64,000 nucleotides of DNA from JBBRHH01 sp963788015 (GCA_963788015.1 CAWBEY010000010.1:434001-498000), one strand, 5' to 3'; numbered from the stretch's first letter, positions 30,576 through 40,877 are shown. The notes: generated by a model from the sequence alone, not told the origin. Translations and numbers: made by a program.

Positions 30576-31630
30576 TTATTTGGCGGCGGTAAGAGACTTT
30601 CGCTTTTCAGCGATCAGCTTCAAGAGCCCTTTTTGAGGGTCCGCGAATTTCAGCGTCCCTTCCTCCATCAGCTTGTCTTCCATCTTTTTCTGATCGACCT
30701 TGGCCCTGATCTCATCGACAATCTTCTGAGGCGGGAGTTGATCGACTTTGCGGGTGTAGGTTTTGTTGAGCTTTTGAACCGCGTCGTTGGTGGCCGGGGG
30801 ATTGGTCTGGATGTCGCTGCCGGCCAGCGCTTCAACATATTTATCCGGAGGATCGGTAGGCTTCTTGGTGCCGGTGCTTGCGAAAATGATTTCCTGCTGG
30901 AGGCGCAGTCCTTTGTCTTTCCAGAACTCCTGGTTCATGCGCCACATCAGCTTGGCGTTGACAATGCCGACCTGCCCCTGGGCTTCGGGGCTGAGATCGG
31001 GAACGTTTTTCTCGGTATAGACATCGACGCGCGAAACGAAGATGGAGTAGACGCTCTTGAAGTTGTCGAGCCCCACTTTGGCGCGCTGAGCCCCGCGCCA
31101 GACAGCATCACGGGCGGCCTTGTACTGCCGCTCGGAAAAGCACAGAGTGACGTTCAGCGTTATTCCCGAAGCGGCCAGTTCTTCAACCGCGCCAAGGCCG
31201 GCGGGGGTGGCCGGGACTTTGATCATGCGATTCTGATGACCCTCCGCCCACTTGCGGCCAAGCTCGATGTATTGCCGCACCGCCTGATCGTGCGAGACGG
31301 GGTTGGTGATGTCTTCCAGAAGCGGATCCAGCTCAAAGCTGACGTAGCCGTCGTTGCCTTTGGTGGCTTCCCAGACCGGTCGAAAAACATCCTGCGCGCC
31401 GCGGACGAGTTGATCGTCGAGCTCCCAGGCGATGGTGCTGTCGTCGTGGCCCTGGTCGATCAGCTTGATCATGTCGTCGTCAAAATGCCCGCCCTTGATG
31501 AGGTCGGCGATGATGATGGGGTTCGAGGTATGCCCGAAGCGCCCAAGGCTCGGTTCTTGCGGACCAGGTCGGGATCAACACTATCAAGCCAGACTTTGGT
31601 TCCAGTGGCGACGAGGGATTGAAGGGACAT
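30576..31630 (-). CDS. tal: Transaldolase
   Basis: Start MSLQSLVATGTKVWLDSVDP at 31630. An indel near 31530 joins it to SNPIIIADLIKGGHFDDDM and the main frame. Family motifs: YVSFELDPLLEDITN, MIKVPATPAGLGAVEEL (Schiff-base Lys in the KVPAT block), GITLNVTLCFSERQYKAA and SIFVSRVDVY. It transfers dihydroxyacetone units between sugar phosphates in the pentose phosphate pathway. Length (~350 aa) fits the larger transaldolase subgroup. It converges with the ST7-like gene with essentially no intergenic space. Confidence 0.9.
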
Positions 31631-31751
31631 GCAGGCTCCTTTTAGGTTGTCGCTTTCTATCGTAACACCCGCCGGGCGCAAAGAGGCAAATCCCGCACAG
31701 GCGATTTTCCCCGATATGCTCCGGAATAGGGGCGAGGGCCGGCGGAGAAGA

Positions 31752-33194
31752 TCATGGATGATCGAGATTCAGCTCATAGCGCTGGGAGAAACGCTGCGAC
31801 ACACCCTCGGGGACAAAGGCAATCAGAACGGCCTTTTGCGCCTCGTGCTGGTACTGAAATAGCTTGCCCGTCATTGGGTCAATCGGCGTTGGGGTGTCGG
31901 TAAGATCAGCCAGGGAGTCGGGAAATTTACCCGCATGCCCGGCCGCATAGTCTCGCAATGCTTCAATTGTCTGGAGGGCGGCAATGGAACGGTCAACAGC
32001 GGCGGCGGAACTATTGACCGCGCCCAGACCAGGCAGGATTGACAGGAGCGGGTTGAGAGTTCGCTCACCATCTTTGGCAAAGGCATGCTCTGCTTCAAGG
32101 ATGTGAGGCTGCGCCTGCCAGTAGGGCATCGAGTACCACTTGGTCAGATCATCGGACCAGGCGAGGTAATTGTCGATCCAAAACCGTGCGACAGCTTGCC
32201 GGGGAGTGAGGGCATCGATTCTGGCGGAAGACATCCCTTTCTCCGTCAAATATTTCTTGGCGGCGGGATACGCCGCCGCCCCAAGAGCGGCCGCGCTAAG
32301 TTGGTTATTGAAGGCAGAGAAGCCCATCACGTCCATGAGGTGCAGCATATCCTGCCAGTCCTGCGCGGTGATCGTGCCACTCTCCGCCTTGCGAAGCTGC
32401 GGCAAACTCGCGAACAGCATGGCGCGCTCATCGGCAAATGCGCTTCGAAGATTGATGAAGGGCTTGGGAAGCTGCGCGAGCCCCCAGTACAGATTAGGCG
32501 AGCCGGGCTGTTGGATCAGCTCCCGAACTTCAGCAAGAGAAGTATTGGCGATGGAAATGCCGACCAACGCCTGTACTAGAACGTCCTGCTGATTCAGTGA
32601 TCGCGCCATCGCCAAGCCTGATTGAATGCTGCGCAACGCCGCCTCGAAATCATGGCGTCGGATTTCGAGCCGGGCGCGTAGGCGAAGGACATTTGAAATT
32701 TGTCGCATCCCGGTGAGATGAGGAAGCACGGTGGCGAATCCCTGGTCGCGCCAGGGAATTTGCCAGTCCACAGATTCACAATGCATTGCACGTTGGACCT
32801 CGTCCAGTGCAGCCTTGTACTGCTCCACAAGGATCGATGCGCCTTCAACGTCAAGCTGGTCGAGCGATTGATCGAGGTAGAAGGCGAGGCTGTCAGTAGC
32901 GTCCCTCGTGGCCGCCTTGGTGGAGGTGAGCACCTGCGCCGGCGCTTGAGCGGCGAGCGTGATGGCTAAAAGGTAAGCCTGCGCAGCGTTGCCGCGGGTT
33001 TGATCCGCGGCGTCCGGGAGAAGTTCGTATCTCAGGGCAGGCGTGGTGGTCGCGGCCGCACGCAGGCGCAGCTTGAACACCTGCGGCGCGGCCGTAGATC
33101 GCGTGGACGGCGCGGCCACCGGGGCGGTTGTCGGCGCACCGCCGCTCGCAGATGGGCTTAAAAAAGCAATGAGACCGATGAGAATGAGTTTCAT
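31752..33194 (-). CDS. Secreted hypothetical protein in ECF sigma operon
   Basis: The start at 33194 (MKLILIGLIAFLSPSASGGA) gives a signal peptide. Its ATG overlaps the stop of the upstream membrane protein (ATGA), indicating translational coupling. An alanine/proline/threonine-rich linker precedes a long helical body (FYLDQSLDQLDVEGASILVE, LRLRARLEIRRHDFEAALRS). The C-terminus AALQTIEALRDYAAGHAGKF, then PDSLADL and PIDPMTGKLFQYQ, is a motif seen at the ends of various planctomycete secreted proteins. No catalytic residues recognised. Third gene of the operon with the sigma factor; probably an envelope protein controlled by it. Confidence 0.65.
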   Translation of the reverse strand: MKLILIGLIAFLSPSASGGAPTTAPVAAPSTRSTAAPQVFKLRLRAAATTTPALRYELLPDAADQTRGNAAQAYLLAITLAAQAPAQVLTSTKAATRDATDSLAFYLDQSLDQLDVEGASILVEQYKAALDEVQRAMHCESVDWQIPWRDQGFATVLPHLTGMRQISNVLRLRARLEIRRHDFEAALRSIQSGLAMARSLNQQDVLVQALVGISIANTSLAEVRELIQQPGSPNLYWGLAQLPKPFINLRSAFADERAMLFASLPQLRKAESGTITAQDWQDMLHLMDVMGFSAFNNQLSAAALGAAAYPAAKKYLTEKGMSSARIDALTPRQAVARFWIDNYLAWSDDLTKWYSMPYWQAQPHILEAEHAFAKDGERTLNPLLSILPGLGAVNSSAAAVDRSIAALQTIEALRDYAAGHAGKFPDSLADLTDTPTPIDPMTGKLFQYQHEAQKAVLIAFVPEGVSQRFSQRYELNLDHP

Positions 33195-33634
33195 GTACCA
33201 TCTCCGTTGTCTGAACCAATCAGTTGCAAGCGCCATAAACTGCCTTTTGATGATTGCGGCGCGGCCACGCCGGCGGGCGCTGCGGGAAGAGCGGCTAGCC
33301 CCCGCTCTAGAACTGCTTCCCGCAGCTTCAGATAAGCCGCCTTGTTGCTCGTAGCGGTCGATTCCACGACAAGTCCTTGTTCCGCGGTCGATGACAGCCG
33401 ATCAACGTAGACAATTCGCTCCGCCACCCTGGGGCGCAGCCAAAATGACAAGGCCAGGAACATAACGCCAAGCGCGGTTGCGCCACGCCAGAAGAGCAGT
33501 CGTCGGTGGGTGCTTTGCCGGCCGGCTTCGAAATAGATCGCACCCGCGTTGAGTGAGGTCGCAGCGGGACGTAGTCGCGCAAGTGCATCCTGAAACTCCC
33601 GATCAGGCCCGTTTAGAGATTGTTGTTCCTGCAT
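33191..33634 (-). CDS. Single-pass membrane protein, putative anti-sigma factor
   Basis: 147 aa with one transmembrane segment (FWRGATALGVMFLALSFWL) after a ~50-residue cytoplasmic N-terminus (REFQDALARLRPAATSLNAG) and an outer domain (VYVDRLSSTAEQGLVVEST). Position directly after an ECF sigma gene, with its start overlapping the sigma stop by about 20 bp, suggests an anti-sigma role. The HxxxCxxC zinc motif of ZAS anti-sigma factors is absent, so this is inference from context and topology only. Confidence 0.6.
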   Translation of the reverse strand: MQEQQSLNGPDREFQDALARLRPAATSLNAGAIYFEAGRQSTHRRLLFWRGATALGVMFLALSFWLRPRVAERIVYVDRLSSTAEQGLVVESTATSNKAAYLKLREAVLERGLAALPAAPAGVAAPQSSKGSLWRLQLIGSDNGDGT

Positions 33635-34103
33635 GACGACTCCATGAACTCGCGCAAAGTTTTTAATCCGCGCCTGTAATGATCGTGAACAGTCGACAAT
33701 GGAACCGCCATGGTGGCAGCAGTCTCGGCCAGCGTGAGGCCGCCCCAGATGCGAAGCAAAATAGCCTCCCGCTGCAAGGGCGGAAGAGCAGTCATGGCCT
33801 CCTGGGCTGCGGCCGCGTCGATCAATTCATCGGATGCAAACCATTGCGTTTCCGACCGTGCTGCCTGGCGCTGCGCTGCTGGCGCCTTTTTGAAGAACGT
33901 GCGGCATCAATCGCAGCGTTGCGGACGGTCAGGAACAGCCAACCCTTGACGCTGGGTGGCTGTTCTCGCTGCTGCAGGAGACGCGAAAAAGCTTCCTGAA
34001 CGACATCTTCGGCCAGCGATCGGGGCAGCCATTGGTTGGCGTAAAGGACCAGCGAAGCGGCATGCGCGGTAAACAATTCGTGCAAGCGGAAAGCGTCGAT
34101 CAC
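33613..34103 (-). CDS. ECF-type RNA polymerase sigma factor
   Basis: Region 2: LVLYANQWLPRSLAEDVVQE, AFSRLLQQ and GWLFLTVRNAAIDAAR. An indel near 33840 shifts the frame, and region 4 follows: MTALPPLQREAILLRIWGGL, TLAETAATMAVPLSTVHDHY, RRGLKTL. Total ~163 aa, as expected for a group 4 sigma factor. It heads an operon with a membrane protein and a secreted protein on the minus strand. The target promoter cannot be deduced. Confidence 0.85.
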
Positions 34104-34181
34104 GAAGATCCTTCACTAGCTATAACGTCAGCGCGCTGAATTTTTCCGGGAAGGGTCAACCCAAAACAAATATGGGTTGCA

Positions 34182-34775
34182 CTACTTGCTCCATTCGAGC
34201 GATGTCGCCATCGACTCAAAGGCCGCGCGAGTGGATTCGTACGTAGCCGCATTGGCGTCCGCGGAGAGGATGTAGATTTGATCGCCGTGGATGACGATCA
34301 GCGCCAAGTCAGTACCACCCCCCGCCCAGGTGATTCGAACAAATCGTGCGGCTGCGCCTTTGACGGTGCGCGGCGAGGACTCGGCCACGTTTAGATCGGG
34401 GTGGCGTTTTCGGAGGTCGTCAACGTAGCCTTTTTCGACCATGCCCATGGGGATGAGGCCGGGGATATGCGGAGGCATGGCAGGGACGTCGAACTCGATG
34501 CTTGCCTGATCGGGATTCTGAGCGGGAACGAGTGTGAGAACGGCTTCCTTGTGACCGCCAGGCTGTGACGTCCAGTGAGGAGGAATGGTGATGCGAAAGC
34601 GGGAGCCAGTGAACATCTGAGGCTGCGTTGCGGGGACGATCGCAAGGACAGGCACTGGCGCTGTCGGCGCCGCGTGATGGCATCCAGGCGCACCAGCGGC
34701 CATCCAGACGGCCGGGGCGAGCAGCCCCAGCGTCCAGCGAAGCGTCCTTGGATGATGGAGGTGTGACGGAAACAT
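34182..34775 (-). CDS. Hypothetical secreted protein or lipoprotein
   Basis: The start MFPSHLHHPRTLRWTLGLLA at 34775 is followed by VWMAAGAPGCHHA, a possible but non-ideal lipobox. The mature domain (FRITIPPHWTSQPGGHKEAV, ARFVRITWAGGGTDLALIVI, YESTRAAFESMATSLEW) has the pattern of small PsbP/lipoprotein-like domains of unknown function. 198 aa, frame intact. It lies 79 bp upstream of the ECF sigma gene on the same strand; cotranscription is possible but unproven. Confidence 0.55.
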   Translation of the reverse strand: MFPSHLHHPRTLRWTLGLLAPAVWMAAGAPGCHHAAPTAPVPVLAIVPATQPQMFTGSRFRITIPPHWTSQPGGHKEAVLTLVPAQNPDQASIEFDVPAMPPHIPGLIPMGMVEKGYVDDLRKRHPDLNVAESSPRTVKGAAARFVRITWAGGGTDLALIVIHGDQIYILSADANAATYESTRAAFESMATSLEWSK

Positions 34776-35060
34776 GGTGAAGCCAAAAGCTATACTCTTT
34801 GCATCTTTACCACAAAACACCGCAACAATGTCAGGGAATTGTTGACCAATTCAGATCATCGCGGGATGGTTTACAGTGATCCAAGCCTTAACTTCCGCCT
34901 GGAGTCGCACCGCCAGATTCAGCATCCCGTCAGCGTCGGTGTCCGAAACGGTTCCGACCTGTTGTGAGTTGTCGTCTTCTGTTCTAGATAACCTTGCGCG
35001 ATTAGTGTAGCCGCTTTCCTGCTCTTGCGGCCCTCTGGCGAAGATTGGGCCGGAATTTTT
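34776..35060. other. Intergenic region with possible coding remnant
   Basis: About 285 bp between the purL stop and the lipoprotein-like start. A minus-strand reading TVSDTDADGMLNLAVRLQAE followed by VKAWITVNHPAMI and a stop (near 34862) looks protein-like but has no start and no recognised family. It could be a gene remnant. Confidence 0.3.
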
Positions 35061-37880
35061 TCACCAGTCCAACGTCCCCCGCCACGCCCGCCGCAACTCG
35101 CTTATCGTCATCGTCGAAGTCTGGCCGCCCCGCTCAATCGTCAACTCCTCCTCCACTCGCGTCACCCCAAGGCGCTCGAACTTTCCAATCGGCATGGCCG
35201 ACTCAATCTGCCGCAGCTGCGATTCGCTCTCTACCTCCAGCACATAGCCGCCCATGTCCTCGCGGAACAGATCAACCGCGCCGACTTGCAACAGCGCACC
35301 GATGTTGGATGCGATGGCCATCTCCGCTACGCTCACCGCCATTCCGCCTTCGCTCACGTCATGACAGCTCAACACCAGCCCGGCCCGAATAGCCGCCGCC
35401 ATCTGGCGGTGTAGTTGCGGCGCGTCGGCCGATGCGACATGGCAGATCACGCTTCCGGTTTGCTTGAAATCCATTGTTACGCACCGCCGCACATCGTCGA
35501 TGATCCCGATGGCGCTGATGAGCAGTGTATTGGGAATCCGAATCACCGCCCCCGTCTCCTGATTGGTGAACTGGTTGTGCAGCGAATCCTTCCCCGAGAT
35601 AAATGGAATTCGATACGCCAGCGCTGCGTCCCGGCACGCCTCGCAGGCGCGAACCAGCGTGCCCATCGTTTTCTCGTCGTCCACGCTTGGCCAGCAGAAA
35701 TTATCGAGGATGGCGATCTTGTCTGGATCAGCGCCGACGGCCACGACGTTCCGCACGGCCTCGTCGATGGCCGCCATCGCCATCGCATACGGATCGGTGA
35801 TGTGCGGCGCAAGCCCGCAGCCGACGGCCACGCCTTTTCGGCTGTCGAGCTTTGGCCGAATAACGGCCGCGTCTGAGGGCCCCATCTGCATCGGCCCGAC
35901 CAGCGGCTTGATGACGGATCCCCCCTGCACCTCGTGATCGTATTGCCGAATAATCCAGTGCTTGGACGCGATGTTGGGATGCGCAAAAGCCCCAGCAATC
36001 GCTCTGGCAGGGTCTTGGCGCCGGCTGTCGAAGTCATGGCCGTCGAGCTTTGGATCACGGGCTTCGCCGCCTGCGTCACCACTGCCTTTCGCGTTGGCGT
36101 TGGGATTCCGTGATGCAGGAAGTCCATCGACATTCGCCCGACTTCATTTCCCTGATACGTCAGCACCAGCTCGGCATTTTCCGTCCCGAACTGCCCGATG
36201 ATCGTGGCCTCGACGTCTTCTCCCCTGGCAAGCGCCAGCAGATCGTCGGCCTTGTCGGGCGGCACGGCCAGCACCATGCGTTCCTGCGCTTCGCTGATCC
36301 ATATTTCGTCATAGCGCAGCCCCGCATATTTCAGCGGCACCGCATCCAGCTTAGCGGCCGCCCCGATCTTCTCGCCCATCTCTCCAATCGCACTCGAAAG
36401 CCCTCCGGCCCCGCAATCGGTAATGGCCGAGAACAGGCCACGATCGTGCGCCTGCAGAATCACATCGGCCATCTTCTTTTGCGTGATGGCATTGCCAATC
36501 TGCACCGCGTGCGAAAACTCGTCGGCGTGCGTATCCGTCAGCTCGGCCGACGAAAACGTCGCGCCATGAATCCCATCGCGTCCGGTGCGTCCGCCCATCA
36601 GCACGATCAGATCTCCCGGCCGGGACGCTTTTTGAATCTTATTCCGCGGAATAATCCCCACACACCCGCAGAAAACCAGCGGGTTGCCCAGGTAGTTGTT
36701 GTCGAAATAGACTGCGCCATTCAGCGTCGGGATTCCCATGCGATTCCCATAATCGCGCACGCCTGCCACGATCTGCTGCAACACTCGCTTGGGATGAATA
36801 ATGCCTTTGGGCAGTGCTCCGTAGTCGCTGTGGGCAACGCAAAAGACGTCGGTGTTGGCAACGGGCTTGGCCGCCAGCCCCGTTCCCAGGATGTCGCGAA
36901 TCACGCCGCCGATGCCGGTGGCGCTGCCGCCGTACGGCTCGATGGCACTGGGATGATTGTGTGTCTCCACCTTGAAACAGACCGCATCAGTCTCATCAAA
37001 CGCAATGACGCCGGCGTTGTCGGAGAAGACCGACAGGCAAAAGTCAGAAGCATCGTTGCCCATTAAATCCATCGTGCTCTGGAAGATCGTCTCTTTGATC
37101 AGGTTTTTATACCGCCGGGTTCCGATCACTTTCCCCGCCTCATCGCGCACCTCCACCTCCACCGCGCTTTTCAGTGTTTTGTGAACGCAGTGCTCGCTCC
37201 ACGTCTGCGCTACCGTCTCCAGTTCGATGTCCGTCGGCTCGCGGCCCTGTTCATTGAAATACGCCTGAATCGCCTTCATTTCCGCCAGCGACAAAAACAG
37301 GTGTCCGCTGCGGCTCAGGGCGGCCAGTTCGTCATCCCCCAGCCCCCGCAGCGTTACGCGGCGAAGCTGAAATTCATGCTTTCGTCCTTCTTCAAAGGCC
37401 CTTGGGATATAGGCCTCGAAATGCACCGACTCGATCACCCCGTTGGCCAGCGTCCGCGCCGCGATCCGCTCCAGATCTTCCGGGGGCAGCGCCCGGTCCA
37501 GCAGGTAAGCCCGCCCCGTCCGGACCTCCCGCACGGCCAGGCCCATGTCGCGGATCGCCATCTCCGTTGACGCCGCCACGGGGTCCATCACGCCCGGCTT
37601 CAGATGAATCTCGATGCGGCTTCGTCCCAGGTCGTCTGGCATCTTCAACGTGAGCTGCGCCTCCTCCGTCACCGGGTCGGCCAAAAGCTCGTTGGCAATG
37701 CGCGAGATGCTCGGGATGTCCAGATCGGCATCAATCAGAAAAACGCGCGACGTCTCTATGGTCCCCACTTCAATGCCCATTTCGATAATCTGGCCACGAA
37801 CCTGCTCCCCCAACGGGTCAGCGCTGGTCAGCCGCTCCCGTGCCCCCGCCCGCCGTGCGAACGTCAATCCTGTATATCAT
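35061..37880 (-). CDS. purL: Phosphoribosylformylglycinamidine synthase, PurS-PurL fusion
   Basis: The start at 37880 (MIYRIDVRTA) is typical of PurS-like N-termini; an indel near 37840 moves the frame to SADPLGEQVRGQIIEMGIEV. Residues ~1-170 look like two PurS-like modules (EAQLTLKMPDD; SRIEIHLKPGVMDPVAASTE). The PurL synthetase region follows: AQTWSEHCVHKTLKSAVE (catalytic His), VETHNHPSAIEPYGGSATGI (ATP site), ITDCGAGGLSSAIGEMGEK, MGPSDAAVIRPKLDSRKG, IPFISGKDSLHNQF, LVLSCHDVSEGGMAVSVAEM. It catalyses the fourth step of purine synthesis with a separate PurQ glutaminase, since no glutaminase domain is present. A second indel lies near 35940. It is divergent from the pentapeptide gene. Confidence 0.92.
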
Positions 37881-38093
37881 GGCCCAATTCTAAAGGCCGA
37901 TGAGCGGTTCTGAAATACCCGCTAATCTGGAAGCCGCACCCGCCGAAATGCCGTGGATTCCAGCTCGTCAACCCTTTATTCCAAGAAAAAATGATAATTT
38001 TGCGGCCGTTTGGTCGATTGAGGTAGAGAGTGTGGCAAATCGTGGCACTTTGAGTCCGGAAATCGAACATGTCGGGGGGTTATAGGACGTAGT

Positions 38094-38747
38094 ATGGCCG
38101 AAATAACCCGCATCGATGTCATCCGGATTCTCGCCAGCGTTCCCACCGCCGGCTGCAGAAAACCATACCACCTCATCCGACTGGCCGGGGTGGACCTGAG
38201 CGGCCTGGATCTTTCCGGCCTGAACCTGGCCCACGCCGATCTGGCCGGGGCCAATCTTCGGGGCTGCAATCTCACCGACGCCAACCTGGCCGAGAGCGAC
38301 TTGTCCAGCGCCGACCTCACCGATGCCGCGCTGCGCGGCGTCTTTGCCGAGGGAGCCAGCTTCATCGATGCCAACCTGACGCGCCCGATCTGCGCAGCAG
38401 CGAGCGCGACACCTTTTACGGCACACATTTACGGGGCGCTGACTTTCAAGGCGCAAATCTCACCCAGGCCCGCCTCTGCGGCGCAGTTGGCCGGGGCGCG
38501 GTTTTGCGACGCGAATCTAACCAGCGCCGACCTTTCCCAAGCCCACATCGACGCCGACACCCGGTTTCAGAACGCGAAACTGTCTGGCGTTATTCACGAT
38601 TCAATCCAATGGTCCAATGTTCCCGCCGGGCGTCGCCCAGTCTTTGACGGCGCTCATATGGTGATAACCCAATCCGCGCTTCAAGCAGTTGTTACAGCTG
38701 ATTTGGCCTCGCCCGCTTCGCATAGCCAGTCGTCGCGGGCTGCGTAA
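38094..38747 (+). CDS. Pentapeptide-repeat protein (double-indel)
   Basis: N-terminus MAEITRIDVIRILASVP, then repeats VDLSGLDLSGLNLAHADLAG, ANLRGCNLTDANLAESDLSS, ADLTDAALRGVFAEGASF. From about 38385 to 38490 the open frame loses the pattern, while the neighbouring frame reads LRSSERDTFYGTHLRGADFQ and GANLTQARLCGAV. The original frame then resumes with ARFCDANLTSADLSQAHI. This indicates two compensating indels, so the listed frame has about 35 wrong residues. ATG follows GGGTTATAGGACGTAGT. The function is unknown. Cytoplasmic, with no signal peptide. Confidence 0.75.
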   Translation: MAEITRIDVIRILASVPTAGCRKPYHLIRLAGVDLSGLDLSGLNLAHADLAGANLRGCNLTDANLAESDLSSADLTDAALRGVFAEGASFIDANLTRPICAAASATPFTAHIYGALTFKAQISPRPASAAQLAGARFCDANLTSADLSQAHIDADTRFQNAKLSGVIHDSIQWSNVPAGRRPVFDGAHMVITQSALQAVVTADLASPASHSQSSRAA

Positions 38748-38841
38748 TCGATCCAGAAATTTTCGCAAATCGACGACCGATAAACCCTGTTGCAGCGGTT
38801 GCGGGCACGCCTATACTGAAAGTTGCCGATAGCAGGGTATT

Positions 38842-39033
38842 ATGGCCAAGCCGAGTCGAGCTAACCCGGGCAAAGAAATGGTGACTGTCTACGGAAAGGT
38901 TGAAAAGTCCATTGCGGACAAAATCGACCGACTCGCGGACGAGCGCCGATGGTCCAGAGCGCAGATGGTCGCCTTTTGCATTGAGCAATGCGTCACGCAG
39001 GAACGCAATCGCCAAGCCGATGAAGACGATTGA
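38842..39033 (+). CDS. Small ribbon-helix-helix-type DNA-binding protein
   Basis: 63 aa. VTVYGKVEKSIADKIDRLAD followed by ERRWSRAQMVAFCIEQCV matches the beta-strand, helix, helix layout of the MetJ/Arc/CopG fold, with S-R-A-Q at the start of helix 2. It may be a transcriptional regulator or an orphan antitoxin; the next gene is on the opposite strand and does not look like a RelE/PIN toxin. Intact frame. Confidence 0.65.
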   Translation: MAKPSRANPGKEMVTVYGKVEKSIADKIDRLADERRWSRAQMVAFCIEQCVTQERNRQADEDD

Positions 39034-39062
39034 TTCTCCTGACCGCCTCTCCTCGACTTTGT

Positions 39063-39383
39063 CTAATTTCTCGACGTCAGCGCCAACCCTTCCTGCCGCG
39101 ACAGAAGCGCGGGGCTGGCGAGCGTCTGTTCAATACCGTCATAATCCGAAGGCTCGGCCACCACCGGAAACCCCGCCGCCCGCGTGATGATAAGGCTTCG
39201 CCCGCCCTTGCTCGACGCCACCATCCACGAACCGGTCGCCTCCGTCTGTGCGACGGTCATGGTCTTGCACCAGGCAATGGCGTCGGCCTCTTTTTGAAAG
39301 TGCCGCTCCATCATCTCCAGGCGCAGGCTTTCGCCCGAGCCGCAGTCCAGAAACACAGTCGCACGATACGGCAGAATCAACAT
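39063..39383 (-). CDS. Small hypothetical protein
   Basis: 106 aa, from MLILPYRATVFLDCGSGESL to LLSRQEGLALTSRN. It has alternating strands and helices (EMMERHFQKEADAIAWCKTM, GSWMVASSKGGRSLIITRAA) and no recognised family. It converges with the ribbon-helix-helix gene (29-bp gap). Confidence 0.45.
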   Translation of the reverse strand: MLILPYRATVFLDCGSGESLRLEMMERHFQKEADAIAWCKTMTVAQTEATGSWMVASSKGGRSLIITRAAGFPVVAEPSDYDGIEQTLASPALLSRQEGLALTSRN

Positions 39384-39787
39384 TTTTGCCCCCGTCCTTT
39401 CTAAGACAAACCACACAAACTTGCCACGCTGCCTGTTCACACCTGATCGTGCGGCAGCGCCCAAGGTCCGATCTTCCTAGATCCCTCGGCGTTAAAAACA
39501 GCATCGACCGATCCGCCACCATTTCTTCAGGCTGACATTTAGACCGCCTGCATTGGCAATATGGCACCAATATAAATTATTTAGTAACAGATGTTTATGC
39601 GAATGAAAAAGCCGCAATGTCGTACACAAAAATTGCTGCCGGACTTAATGTCGCTCATAATTGGCCTACGCGTCGGCACTTGTTTTACCGCCCAATCTTC
39701 CTAGATGCTCCATCTACGCGCATGGCCTCGCGGTTGTGACCGACGGCACAAACAAATGGAAGTACTTTGTACTGCTCCCCGAGTGAT
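39384..39787. other. Intergenic region with AT-rich patch
   Basis: About 400 bp. A patch at 39560-39680 is much richer in A+T than its surroundings. On the plus strand it reads SYTKIAAGLNVAHNWPTRR, which vaguely resembles the KIAxxLN...PTRRG motif of large serine recombinases and could be a decayed fragment. The 12-mer ATCTTCCTAGAT occurs twice (39471-39482 and 39695-39706), each shortly after CGCCCAA. No intact gene. Confidence 0.45.
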
Positions 39788-40877
39788 TCAGACCCCTGCA
39801 ACCTGTCGCTCCGGCAGCAGCGTGATCGCCGTGTCGTACACCATCCCCGGCGAGATGCGCGTCATGCAGCGATGATCCAGCGGGCACAGCTTCTTCTGGC
39901 ACGGCCCGCAAAACACCTTCACCGCCACCTTGCGCTCCCGTGCAAACCAGATTTCCGTCCACTCCGGGTGGGTTGGCCCAAAAACTGTCACCACCGGCAC
40001 ATCGAAAGCGGCCGCCAGATGACGCGGGCCGGTGTCGTTGGTCACCATCAGATCGCAGCGCCGAACAATCTCTTTCAATGCCCCAAGCGTGACACCCTTG
40101 GTGGACAGGTCGATGGCCGGGTGTTTCATATGCTGTTGCACAGCATCCAGGATCGCCCGCTCGCGCAGCGCGCCGCTGATTAAGACCGTCGCCCCCAGTT
40201 CTTCATAGAATCGATCCGCAACGGCCGCGAAATTCTCAGGAAGCCAGCACTTGGCATCCCCGTACTGCGCCGGGATTGAGCAATATCAGCGGCGACTGGC
40301 CATGACTGGCAGGCCGCTCGATATTCGCATCCAGCCCGCACCGCTCCAACACTTCCTGAGCCCGAGCTTTTTCGCGGGGCGTCACAAACAACTCCATCCG
40401 CGTATCGCGCGATGCCGAGCCCAGATAATGCGCCAGCCCGAGGTAATAGCGAACGATCGGCGTCGGGACAAATTTGCCCCGATCCTTCGACGCCAACAGC
40501 TTATCGCTCAACAAAAACCCCCGGCCATCCCGGTCATACCCGACAATCTGCGGGATCCGCGCCATCTTGCACACCAGCGCCGACTTGAACGAATTGGGAA
40601 GCAGAATCGCCAGATCAAACCGCCGCGCCCGCAACCGCGCTGCCAGCTCAATAAACTGCCCCTTGCCGGCCTTGGCGCTGGTCTTGCCCGTGCGATAGGT
40701 GATCAGCCGGTCGGCCCACGGCATGCCGGTGTACATCGGCTTGACGTATCGCCGCATCAGGTAAGAGATCTCCGCCTGGGGATAAAGCTCCCGAATCGCC
40801 CGGAGCGTTGGCGTGGCCATGACGGCATCGCCCACCCAGCTCGGCTGCACTACCAATACACGTTCTGGCTGCGTCAT
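39788..40877 (-). CDS. Glycosyltransferase family 9 (heptosyltransferase II-like)
   Basis: N-terminus RVLVVQPSWVGDAVMATPTL (V-G-D-x-V-x-T-P of GT9), then FDLAILLPNSFKSALVCKMA and PQIVGYDRDGRGFLLSDKLL. After an indel near 40260: RCDLMVTNDTGPRHLAAAFD, VPVVTVFGPTHPEWTEIW (nucleotide-sugar site) and a Cys-rich ending CGPCQKKLCPLDHRCM common in WaaF-type enzymes. It transfers a heptose or related sugar to a lipopolysaccharide-type core. A few base pairs separate it from the divergent hydratase promoter region. Confidence 0.87.
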
